Under the pieces are notes generated by a model, which saw nothing but the letters and a program-made list of their open reading frames with translations, made no database searches and was not told the origin of the DNA. Of a stretch of DNA of 45,729 bases, positions 8,543 to 15,780 are shown piece after piece (positions within the stretch are counted from its first letter, which is position 1; every line of letters starts with the position of its first letter). A program made the position numbers and the translations under genes. This DNA is from Flavobacterium enshiense DK69 (GTDB taxonomy: Bacteria; Bacteroidota; Bacteroidia; Flavobacteriales; Flavobacteriaceae), in assembly GCF_000498495.1 (NCBI RefSeq), contig NZ_AVCS01000025.1, positions 1 to 45,729 of the forward strand, in the 5' to 3' direction.

Positions 8543-9795
8543 AAAATCAAAGCGTTGTAAATAACATCGATTGGATTACGGTACTTATCTACGCCATACT
8601 TGTGATTTTGGGTTGGATGAATATTTATTCCGCTTCATTACCACTTGAAGAAACTTCCTTTTTCGATTTGACGCAGATTTATGGAAAACAGATGCTTTTC
8701 ATAATCATGGCCATTCCGTTGATTTTGGTAATCCTTTCCATGGATGCCAAAATATTTGAAAAATATTCCACTGTCTTTTATATATTGGGAATCTTTTTAC
8801 TGCTGGGTTTATTCGCATTTGGTAAAACAATTAAAGGACAAACCAACTGGTATCAGTTCGGGAGTTTTGGTTTTCAGCCTTCTGAGTTCGTAAAAACAGC
8901 CACGGCTCTTTTGTTAGCTAAATTGGTCAGCGACACTCAAATCAATTTAAAACTCTTTAAGCACCAGCTGATTGCGCTGGCTGTTTTCGGCTTTCCTGTA
9001 TTACTTATTTTAATGCAACCCGATGCAGGAAGTGCTATGATTTTCCTCTCGCTAGTTTTTGTTCTTTATCGCGAAGGTTTACCAAGCTGGTACCTTTGGA
9101 CGGGTTTTATCGGAATAGCTCTATTCATACTCGCTTTGATTGTAAAACCGGTATTCTTGATTGGTTTTGTATTGTTGGTTATGATCATCCATTTCATTTT
9201 GAATGCGCGAATTACCAGAAACCCGATCATTTACGCCGCCCTGTTTGTAGCCATCACCGGAATGGTATTATCGGTAGACTATGTGTATGAAAACGTATTG
9301 GAACCGCACCAAAAAGACCGTATCAATGTATTGATTGGGGAAGATGTAAACATGCAGAAAGAAGGTTACAACCTTAACCAATCAATGATTGCCATTGGTT
9401 CAGGCAGTTGGATTGGAAAAGGATACCTTGAAGGAACCCAAACCAAAGGAGGTTTTGTACCGGAACAACACACTGACTATATCTTCACGACAGTTGGTGA
9501 AGAATGGGGTTTTGTTGGCGCAACTGTGGTCATTTTTCTGTTCGTATGCCTCTTTCTCCGCATAATTTATCTTGCAGAAAGACAAAAAACAAAATTTAGC
9601 AGAATTTATGGCTATTGCGTGGCTACCTACTTGTTTACCCACTTTATGGTAAACATAGCGATGCTTATAAAACTATTCCCAACCATTGGAGTACCGCTTC
9701 CTTTCTTTTCCTATGGTGGTTCAAGTCTTTGGGCGTTTACGATAATGCTTTATGTTTTTATCAAGATGGATGCCAATAAGGTGAATGAATGGTAG
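8539..9795 (+). CDS. rodA: Peptidoglycan glycosyltransferase RodA (SEDS family)
   Basis: 418 residues with about ten membrane helices, as expected for FtsW/RodA/SpoVE proteins that polymerise lipid II into glycan strands. Typical elements are WYQFGSFGFQPSEFVK, LLILMQPDAGSAMIF, the periplasmic loop with GYNLNQSMIAIGSGSWIGKG, and the signature PEQHTDYIFTTVGEEWGFVG. The C-terminal motif GVPLPFFSYGGSSLW is also present. RodA rather than FtsW is favoured because the gene is the last member of the mre/PBP2 operon and overlaps mrdA by 4 bp. Its TAG stop directly abuts the stop of the convergent nuclease gene with no base between them, so no terminator lies in a non-coding gap here. Confidence 0.96.
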   Translation: MKNQSVVNNIDWITVLIYAILVILGWMNIYSASLPLEETSFFDLTQIYGKQMLFIIMAIPLILVILSMDAKIFEKYSTVFYILGIFLLLGLFAFGKTIKGQTNWYQFGSFGFQPSEFVKTATALLLAKLVSDTQINLKLFKHQLIALAVFGFPVLLILMQPDAGSAMIFLSLVFVLYREGLPSWYLWTGFIGIALFILALIVKPVFLIGFVLLVMIIHFILNARITRNPIIYAALFVAITGMVLSVDYVYENVLEPHQKDRINVLIGEDVNMQKEGYNLNQSMIAIGSGSWIGKGYLEGTQTKGGFVPEQHTDYIFTTVGEEWGFVGATVVIFLFVCLFLRIIYLAERQKTKFSRIYGYCVATYLFTHFMVNIAMLIKLFPTIGVPLPFFSYGGSSLWAFTIMLYVFIKMDANKVNEW

Positions 9796-10605
9796 TTAAA
9801 AGCTCCAGTTTTTATAATCGGACTCTTTTTCCAACTGGCTTTCCTTTACATCAGACAGTTTCGGAAAAAAATCAATTCCTGTCGTTTTTTCTATAACATC
9901 TACAGAAACAACGAACTTATACAAAGGCAGGTCAGACTCCTTGTGAGGCATTAGAAAACCTATCATTTTCTTCGCATCCTTAGTCATTAGTATTTTATAA
10001 AAATAGTTAGGAACAGCTACTTTCTCTTTTCCGATTGTTTTCAGGTTCCCTTTGAGTACGCCGCCCGTCACTACATAAAGTCCGTTGTATTTTTTGGCCC
10101 AATATCGAGTCTTTTGCTCCAATCGGTTCCAAACACCATCATTAAAATCATGTTTTTGCGGCGTTACATTGGAGGTAAAAAAGGTTTCCGCATAAGCCTG
10201 ATAGGAACTTTTCCTATCGGCGGCAGGACACAAATGCCCTTTATCATATCCAGATTTCTTATAATTTCTCCAATCGGCAGATTCCGTTTTGACTTTCGGA
10301 TCCTGGACAAAATAGGGGCGTTTGAAATCGCGATTTGAAAAATCGGCTGACGACAATTCGTAAGCCACCCATTCGGACTGTTCATATTTTTCCATATACG
10401 AAAAGGAATAACCATCACGATGAATTATAGTTCCTGAGGACGATGTTGGATGAAAATCAAACCAAGAGACTGTCGAAAATGTTTTAATCCCATCCGCCCT
10501 GATAGCTCCTTCAGTCAAAGAATCTAATTTGTAGGTTATAGATTCTGTCTCATTTTGTTTTAGCGAAAAAAAGGCCAACAATAAAAAAAAACTAAAAAAT
10601 TTCAT
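9796..10605 (-). CDS. Exported DNA/RNA non-specific endonuclease
   Basis: 269 residues from the ATG at 10605. A longer reading frame extends to 10653, but the inner start puts a hydrophobic export signal (MKFFSFFLLLAFFSL) at the very N-terminus, which the longer form would bury. The core matches the beta-beta-alpha-metal NucA/Serratia nuclease family: a YDKGHLCPAAD motif with the general-base His at 124 (the family usually has DRGH; Lys replaces Arg here), then FFTSNVTPQ and NDGVWNRLEQKTRYWAKKY, which supplies the metal-binding Asn. Such enzymes cut single- and double-stranded DNA and RNA outside the cytoplasm, for nutrient scavenging or clearance of extracellular DNA. The gene is monocistronic and convergent with rodA. 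Confidence 0.93.
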   Translation of the reverse strand: MKFFSFFLLLAFFSLKQNETESITYKLDSLTEGAIRADGIKTFSTVSWFDFHPTSSSGTIIHRDGYSFSYMEKYEQSEWVAYELSSADFSNRDFKRPYFVQDPKVKTESADWRNYKKSGYDKGHLCPAADRKSSYQAYAETFFTSNVTPQKHDFNDGVWNRLEQKTRYWAKKYNGLYVVTGGVLKGNLKTIGKEKVAVPNYFYKILMTKDAKKMIGFLMPHKESDLPLYKFVVSVDVIEKTTGIDFFPKLSDVKESQLEKESDYKNWSF

Positions 10606-10660
10606 ATCATCAATTATATAAGATATATCGCAAATTTTCGATTTATGACACAATATTTAA

Positions 10661-10668
10661 TAAATTTG
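10661..10668 (+). promoter_or_regulatory. Candidate -7 box for the secreted coiled-coil gene
   Basis: TAAATTTG is a perfect match to TAnnTTTG. It lies 28 nt before the ATG at 10697, in the 91-bp gap shared with the divergent nuclease gene. No TTTG -33 element lies at the usual distance. Confidence 0.5.
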
Positions 10669-10696
10669 TAAAGGTATTAATTCAAAATAAGTCACT

Positions 10697-11140
10697 ATGA
10701 AAATAAAAACAAATTTAATCGTAATAATGGCTGTATTAGGATTCCAACTGGGATTCTCACAAGAGCCCATAAAACCAGTCGAAAAGAAAGTTGACATTGG
10801 AGAAAAATCGACACCAACAGTTGACCCGGCAAAAGAAAAAGAACTGGCTGAAAAAGAAAAGGCTGAAATGGAGAAAGAGCTTAAAAAAGCGGAAAAAGAA
10901 AAAGAAAAGCTCGATGACGCAAAAAAAGATGTTGAAAAAGCCAAGGCCAGACTGAAAGACTCCAAAGAAGAACTGGAAGACGAACAGAGAAAATTTGACC
11001 GAAAAATGGAAAAAGGCAAATTAGATACAGATGAGGAACTAAAAGCAAGAAAAAAACTTGTAAAACTTGCCGAAAAACAACAAAAATACCAGCGTCAACT
11101 GGAGAAAGAACAAAAAGCATTAGACAAATTAATGAAATAA
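10697..11140 (+). CDS. Secreted highly charged coiled-coil protein, function unknown
   Basis: 147 residues. A Sec signal peptide is clear (hydrophobic stretch at about 6-19, probable cleavage after GFSQ at 22). The mature protein is almost wholly Lys, Glu, Ala, Asp and Leu with heptad-like spacing (AEKEKAEMEKELKKAEKEKE, later KLAEKQQKYQRQLEKEQ), which predicts one long periplasmic coiled coil or single alpha-helix. There is no cysteine, no enzyme motif and no membrane anchor after the signal. It has its own -7 box and a strong terminator, so it is probably a single-gene unit. Possible roles include an envelope spacer or a periplasmic binding scaffold, but nothing in the sequence decides. The opposite-strand Ser-rich frame is a shadow of this composition. 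Confidence 0.82.
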   Translation: MKIKTNLIVIMAVLGFQLGFSQEPIKPVEKKVDIGEKSTPTVDPAKEKELAEKEKAEMEKELKKAEKEKEKLDDAKKDVEKAKARLKDSKEELEDEQRKFDRKMEKGKLDTDEELKARKKLVKLAEKQQKYQRQLEKEQKALDKLMK

Positions 11141-11174
11141 AAAAAGCCATTCACGTTTGTGAATGGCTTTTTTT
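11141..11174. terminator. Bidirectional intrinsic terminator
   Basis: AAAAAGCCATTCAC pairs with GTGAATGGCTTTTT around a GTTT loop (11141-11154 with 11159-11172, 14 bp). It is flanked by A-runs on one side and T-runs on the other, so it works in both directions. It starts directly after the stop of the coiled-coil gene and lies 19 bp before the end of the convergent protease gene. Confidence 0.92.
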
Positions 11175-11192
11175 ATACATGTCTGAGGCGCT

Positions 11193-13364
11193 TTATTTTG
11201 CCTCTACCAATTTAACTTTTTTATCTTTCAAATTGATAGTTCCTTTTGCTACTGCAGTAGACTTCATATCCGAAAGAATATGCATTGCTTCTTCAACATA
11301 AACATCGTTGGCTAAACTCTCATGCCATCTTTCTCTTTTCTGAGCAAGTACAGTATCCTTTTTAAACATTTCCTGTTCGTATGGCAACGATGTAAACTTC
11401 AAAGTATTTTTGTAATCTGTAATTGCTTTGAATTTCTTGGCAGTTAATTCTACTGCATCCTCTTCAGCTCTGAATTTTTTAAAATTCAAACTGTAAGTGT
11501 TGATATCCTTACGCTCATTAATCCATTTTGCATTCTCGTCAATCAATTTGAATTGCGTACTGCTTGCCATTCTGGCTTTGCTTTTTGCAATTACATCATC
11601 AAAAGAAGCAGTTTTGCTGACTTTATAAGGTGCTTCGTCAATTTTATCCCAAGGCATTGCATTGTCAACATCGCGTTCTCCCATTTCGATATATGAATAT
11701 CTGTCTGGCATAACAATATCACTCAGAACCCCTTCTCTTTGTGTTGACCCTCCATTTATTCTATAGAATTTTTGAGTAGTTGTTTTCAAGGCTCCAAGAT
11801 CTCCAAAAGAACTGCTTCTTACAAACTGATTCAAATCAATAACATTTTGTACGGTTCCTTTTCCATAAGTATGCTTGCTTCCGATCACGATTCCGCGTTT
11901 GTAATCCTGAATGGCGGCAGCGAAAATTTCAGATGCCGAAGCCGAGAAATTATTCACCATAACTACCAAAGGACCATCCCATTGCACTCGTGAATCTTTG
12001 TCGTATAAGATATCTTTTTTCTTTCCGGAGGATTTCACCTGAACAACGGGTCCGTCTTCAATAAACAATCCAACCATATCCACAACAGTCTGAAGCGAAC
12101 CTCCACCGTTGTCTCTCAAATCCATAACGATACCCTCTACCCCTTGGGCTTTCAGTCTTTCAATTTCCTGAGCCACATCCTTATAGGCATCTCTTTTATC
12201 TTTATTTTCAAAATCGATGTAAAATTTCGGCAGGTAAATAATCCCATAAGTTTTATTACCGTCTTTAACCACGCTTGATTTTGCATAGGTTTCTTCCAAC
12301 TCTACCACTTCACGGACAATGCTGATCACTTTTATTGTACCATCAACTTTTTTAACCGTTAAGCGCACCTCGGTGCCTTTTTTACCTTTAATCTTTTTAA
12401 CCACGTCATCGATTCTCATCCCCACAACATCTACCGGTTCACCGTTCCCTTGGGCTACTTTCAAGATCAAATCTCCTTGCTCCAATTCTTTCCCTCTCCA
12501 TGCCGGTCCGCCAGGGATCAATTCTGAGACTTCGGTAATATCATTTTTCTTAACCAAACGAGCACCAATACCCTCAAGGGTTCCACTCATGCTGATATCG
12601 AACTTATCCTTTTCTTCAGGAGCAAAATAGAATGTATGTGGATCGAAACGTTCCACAATTGCATTTAAATACACAGAAAACCAGTCATTTCTATCCAATT
12701 CACCAACAAATTCAAAATATTCATTCAGTGATTTCATTGTGGTTTCACGTGAATTCTCCTCTAAATCAGCGAATGTTTTAGCTTTATAGTTTGAATCCTT
12801 TTTCTTTTTGTCATCCTCTAATTTCAACTTATCGGTAATCGAAGACAAAACAGAAAGTTTAAGTTGTTTTTCCCAACGGTCCTTCAATTCTGCCTTATTT
12901 TTAGAAAAAGGCAATTTCTCGTAATCCGTATTAATATTGTCTTCTTTATTGAAATCGAATGGTTTGTCAAGAATTTCTTTGTAGATTTTCTTAGATTCAG
13001 CCATACGCTCCACAAGACGGTTGTATGTCAGTTCAAAAAATCTCAAATCTTTGTTTTTAATCATATCGTCAATCTGAGTTTCGTATTTTTTAAACTCATC
13101 AATATCCGATTGAACAAAGAAACGTCTGGAAGGATCAATAGCATCGATATATTCCTTATAAACACTTTTTGAAAACGTATCATCCATCGCTATAGGGTCA
13201 TAATGCCCTTTTTCCAGCACAAAAGAAAGCAACTCCAGCAAAAGTTTATCTTTTTCCGGATCTTCTTTTTTACTAGGCATAAAACTCCATAGTACTGCTG
13301 ATAAAGCCATTATCAACAATACAATCTTATAATTTCTCTTCATAAACTGCCAAAAAGTGTTCAT
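11193..13364 (-). CDS. prc: Tail-specific (C-terminal processing) periplasmic protease, Prc type
   Basis: 723 residues, the length of the long Prc/Tsp forms. An N-terminal export helix (about 14-29) is followed by a long helical N-domain (about 35-240) and a PDZ domain (about 250-345, SGTLEGIGARLVKKND, GGPAWRGKELEQGD). The S41 catalytic domain follows (about 355-560), and then a DUF3340-type C-terminal domain. The Ser-Lys dyad can be read: S476 in NFSASASEI and K502 in YGKGTVQ, with D487 in QDYKRG; the substrate-carboxylate region KGIVMDLRDNGGG-like element is present as IVMDLRDNGGGS. Prc cleaves proteins from exposed C-termini and, in other bacteria, trims PBPs and endopeptidases of the cell wall. 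ATG codons at residues 1 and 8 are both possible starts. Confidence 0.95.
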   Translation of the reverse strand: MNTFWQFMKRNYKIVLLIMALSAVLWSFMPSKKEDPEKDKLLLELLSFVLEKGHYDPIAMDDTFSKSVYKEYIDAIDPSRRFFVQSDIDEFKKYETQIDDMIKNKDLRFFELTYNRLVERMAESKKIYKEILDKPFDFNKEDNINTDYEKLPFSKNKAELKDRWEKQLKLSVLSSITDKLKLEDDKKKKDSNYKAKTFADLEENSRETTMKSLNEYFEFVGELDRNDWFSVYLNAIVERFDPHTFYFAPEEKDKFDISMSGTLEGIGARLVKKNDITEVSELIPGGPAWRGKELEQGDLILKVAQGNGEPVDVVGMRIDDVVKKIKGKKGTEVRLTVKKVDGTIKVISIVREVVELEETYAKSSVVKDGNKTYGIIYLPKFYIDFENKDKRDAYKDVAQEIERLKAQGVEGIVMDLRDNGGGSLQTVVDMVGLFIEDGPVVQVKSSGKKKDILYDKDSRVQWDGPLVVMVNNFSASASEIFAAAIQDYKRGIVIGSKHTYGKGTVQNVIDLNQFVRSSSFGDLGALKTTTQKFYRINGGSTQREGVLSDIVMPDRYSYIEMGERDVDNAMPWDKIDEAPYKVSKTASFDDVIAKSKARMASSTQFKLIDENAKWINERKDINTYSLNFKKFRAEEDAVELTAKKFKAITDYKNTLKFTSLPYEQEMFKKDTVLAQKRERWHESLANDVYVEEAMHILSDMKSTAVAKGTINLKDKKVKLVEAK

Positions 13365-13434
13365 TACTATTTTTCACTAAATTACATAAAAAAGAAAGCC
13401 TCTTTCTTAATGTTCCAATAATTTTTTGTTAAAG

Positions 13435-13451
13435 GTTTGTTCGAACCAAAC
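13435..13451. repeat. Short imperfect inverted repeat between prc and surE
   Basis: GTTTG-TTCGAA-C-CAAAC forms an inverted repeat around a TTCGAA core with one extra base in one arm. It sits mid-way in the 175-bp gap between the divergent protease and surE genes. It could be an operator, but short repeats of this kind also occur by chance in A/T-rich DNA. Confidence 0.3.
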
Positions 13452-13507
13452 TCCAGTACTGCAAATTCAAAATCAAAAATTGTACCAGCATTCATTTAGA
13501 AATTGCT

Positions 13508-13515
13508 TACTTTAG
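13508..13515 (+). promoter_or_regulatory. Candidate -7 box for surE
   Basis: TACTTTAG differs from TAnnTTTG at one base and lies 24 nt before the surE ATG at 13540. The opposite strand has a comparable one-mismatch box (TAATTTAG, 13377-13384) ahead of the protease gene. Both are weak on their own. Confidence 0.35.
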
Positions 13516-13539
13516 CGAAAGTAAAAAAATATTGCCGGA

Positions 13540-14301
13540 ATGACACAAAAACCTTTGATATTAGTCACGAATGACGATAGCATAACCGCACCGGGCATCC
13601 GTGCACTGATTGAAGTAATGAAAGAAATTGGCGAAGTCATCGTAGTGGCGCCCGACAGTCCGCAATCAGCCATGGGACATGCCATTACAATCAACAACAC
13701 CCTTCATCTTGAAAAAGTCACCATCGATAAAGAACTAAAAAACGAATACTCTTGTTCCGGTACACCGGTAGACTGCGTTAAAATCGCAGTACACGAAATC
13801 CTGAAGCGCAAACCGGATTTGTGCGTATCGGGAATCAACCACGGTTCCAATTCTTCCATCAATGTTATTTATTCCGGAACCATGTCGGCCGCCGTAGAAG
13901 CCGGTATTGAAGGAATTCCCGCCATTGGTTTTTCCCTTTTGGATTACAGTTGGAGCGCCGATTTTGAACCTGTTAAGCCTTATGTCAAAAAAATAGTTTT
14001 GGAAGTACTGGAAAAAGGACTACCTGAAGGTGTTGTTCTCAATGTTAATCTTCCTAAAAAGCCCATCAAAGGAATCAAGGTATGCCGTCAGGCGAAAGCC
14101 GTTTGGGAAGAACGATTCGACAAACGAACAAATCCGCAAGGAAAAGAATATTACTGGCTTACCGGTGAATTCGTAAATTTAGACAAAGGTGAAGACACCG
14201 ATGAATGGGCACTGAAACACGACTACATTTCAGTAGTACCTGTTCAGTTTGATTTTACGGCACATCACGCCATTCAGCAGTTAAACAGTTGGGAATTATA
14301 A
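13540..14301 (+). CDS. surE: 5'/3'-nucleotidase SurE
   Basis: 253 residues, the normal SurE length. SurE dephosphorylates nucleoside monophosphates (5' and 3') using a divalent metal in the cytoplasm and has been linked to stationary-phase survival. Motifs seen: ILVTNDDSITAPGI (metal-binding D12, D13; many species have NDDG at this point), VVVAPDSPQSAMGHAI with the metal-binding Ser, CSGTPVDCV, and GINHGSNSS with the metal-binding Asn. The C-terminal half contains YSGTMSAAVEAG and GIPAIGFSL. It is the first gene of surE - small membrane protein - lpxB, joined by 15- and 2-nt gaps. Confidence 0.97.
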   Translation: MTQKPLILVTNDDSITAPGIRALIEVMKEIGEVIVVAPDSPQSAMGHAITINNTLHLEKVTIDKELKNEYSCSGTPVDCVKIAVHEILKRKPDLCVSGINHGSNSSINVIYSGTMSAAVEAGIEGIPAIGFSLLDYSWSADFEPVKPYVKKIVLEVLEKGLPEGVVLNVNLPKKPIKGIKVCRQAKAVWEERFDKRTNPQGKEYYWLTGEFVNLDKGEDTDEWALKHDYISVVPVQFDFTAHHAIQQLNSWEL

Positions 14302-14316
14302 TAACAAGACTTAAAA

Positions 14317-14589
14317 ATGAATAAAAAAGATTTGTTTATTGGCTTTTTAATCGGAATAATAGCAGCGACTTTAGGCTGCGGGTTATTTTTATATTTCTTT
14401 GCCGATGCCCGTTCCCTGGAAGATGTAAAAATAGTTCGTGCTCAGGGATTGATGGGAAAATTAATCACTCTTGGCGCTATTTTTAACTTAATTGCTTTCT
14501 TTATTTTATTAAGACTCGAGAAAGAATTAATGGCAAGAGGCGTAATTTTGGCAACGATACTTTTGGCCATTCTAACGGTAATCATATAA
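14317..14589 (+). CDS. Small membrane protein of unknown function between surE and lpxB
   Basis: 90 residues with three predicted membrane helices: about 6-29 (FIGFLIGIIAATLGCGLFLYFF), 48-66 and 72-89. Short charged loops separate them (ADARSLEDVKIVRAQG, RLEKELMARG). I do not recognise a named family. The frame is credible because the gene begins 15 nt after surE, ends 2 nt before lpxB, has a membrane-protein composition, and carries its own ATG. Neighbourhood suggests an inner-membrane protein linked to lipid A or envelope work, but that is only association. Confidence 0.8.
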   Translation: MNKKDLFIGFLIGIIAATLGCGLFLYFFADARSLEDVKIVRAQGLMGKLITLGAIFNLIAFFILLRLEKELMARGVILATILLAILTVII

Positions 14590-14591
14590 GA

Positions 14592-15704
14592 ATGAAATAC
14601 TACATCATTGCAGGAGAAGCTTCCGGGGATTTACACGGTTCCAACCTGATGAAAAACATTTTCAAACAGGACCCTAACGCAGAAATCCGTTTTTGGGGAG
14701 GCGATTTAATGCAACAAGCCGGCGGCACTTTGGTGAAACACTATCGCGATTTGGCCTTTATGGGTTTTGCCGAAGTGGCGATGAATTTAAAGACCATCCT
14801 GAACAATATAAAAATCTGCAAAAGCGATATTCTCAAATTTAAGCCCGATGTTATTATATATATCGACTATCCGGGTTTCAATATGCGTATAGCAGAATGG
14901 GCGAAAAAAATCGGAATTAAAAATCATTATTACATATCTCCTCAAATCTGGGCATGGAAAGAAAGCCGCATCAAAGCCATTAAGCGCGATGTCGATAAAA
15001 TGTATGTAATCCTTCCGTTCGAGAAAGATTTTTATGAGAAGAAACACCACTTCCCTGTTGAATTTGTGGGCCATCCGCTGATTGATGCGATTCATAACCG
15101 ACAAAAAACCGATCCCACTCTATTCAAAAAAGAAAATGGTTTGGACGAAAGGCCTATAATTGCGCTTTTACCAGGCAGCAGAAAACAGGAAATTTCAAAA
15201 ATGCTTTCCGAAATGCTAGCGGTGATGAAAGACTTCCCAGACTATCAGTTTGTAATTGCTGGGGCGCCAAGCCAGGAGTTTTCTTTTTATGAGCAATTTT
15301 TAACCAACGATCAGGTTCATTTTATTTCAAATAAAACCTATGATTTGCTGAGTGTAGCACATGCGGCTTTGGTAACTTCGGGGACCGCAACCTTGGAAAC
15401 CGCACTTTTTAAAGTTCCGGAAGTTGTTTTATACAAAGGAAGCTTTATATCTTATCACATTGCCAAACGAATTATCACTCTGAAATACATTTCCCTGGTA
15501 AATTTAATCATGGATAAGGAAGTAGTAACCGAATTAATTCAGAACGAATGTAATCCGAAAAGGATAAAAACCGAACTTGAAAAGTTGCTGAACCCTGAAT
15601 ACCGCGCCAAAGTTTTACATAATTATGAATTGCTTGAAGAGAAGTTGGGTGGTGAAGGAGCCAGCGAAAAAACGGCGCATTTAATTTATACAGCAGTGAA
15701 TTGA
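14592..15704 (+). CDS. lpxB: Lipid-A-disaccharide synthase
   Basis: 370 residues, as usual for LpxB. This peripheral inner-membrane GT-B glycosyltransferase (GT19) joins UDP-2,3-diacylglucosamine and lipid X to form the lipid A disaccharide. Signature pieces in order: IAGEASGDLHGSNLM, FWGGDLMQQAGG, MGFAEVAMNL, YIDYPGFNMRIA, YYISPQIWAWKESR, ILPFEKDFY, FVGHPLID, ALLPGSRKQEI and VTSGTATLETAL near the nucleotide-sugar site. It starts 2 nt after the 90-residue membrane protein, so the three genes probably share one transcript. No terminator is evident before the next plus-strand gene. Confidence 0.97.
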   Translation: MKYYIIAGEASGDLHGSNLMKNIFKQDPNAEIRFWGGDLMQQAGGTLVKHYRDLAFMGFAEVAMNLKTILNNIKICKSDILKFKPDVIIYIDYPGFNMRIAEWAKKIGIKNHYYISPQIWAWKESRIKAIKRDVDKMYVILPFEKDFYEKKHHFPVEFVGHPLIDAIHNRQKTDPTLFKKENGLDERPIIALLPGSRKQEISKMLSEMLAVMKDFPDYQFVIAGAPSQEFSFYEQFLTNDQVHFISNKTYDLLSVAHAALVTSGTATLETALFKVPEVVLYKGSFISYHIAKRIITLKYISLVNLIMDKEVVTELIQNECNPKRIKTELEKLLNPEYRAKVLHNYELLEEKLGGEGASEKTAHLIYTAVN

Positions 15705-15767
15705 TGCAACACAAATTGGATTATATAAAAATGTAAGAATTTTCTTTTTTATAAGTTTCATTCTGTC

Positions 15768-15775
15768 TATCTTCG
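15768..15775 (+). promoter_or_regulatory. Candidate -7 box for comEC, 5 nt from the start codon
   Basis: TATCTTCG (one base off TAnnTTTG) ends 5 nt before the ATG at 15781. If used, transcription would begin at or next to the start codon and the mRNA would be leaderless. A small CTGTC/GACAG inverted repeat brackets the box. Confidence 0.35.
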
Positions 15776-15780
15776 ACAGT

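Noticed and set aside
10606..10653. 16-residue extension of the endonuclease
   Set aside because: It would place charged residues ahead of the export signal; the ATG at 10605 gives a normal signal peptide.
10657..11019. Ser/Phe-rich antisense frame opposite the coiled-coil gene
   Set aside because: The Ser/Phe run is what Lys/Glu-rich codons give on the other strand; it also lacks a signal or start context.
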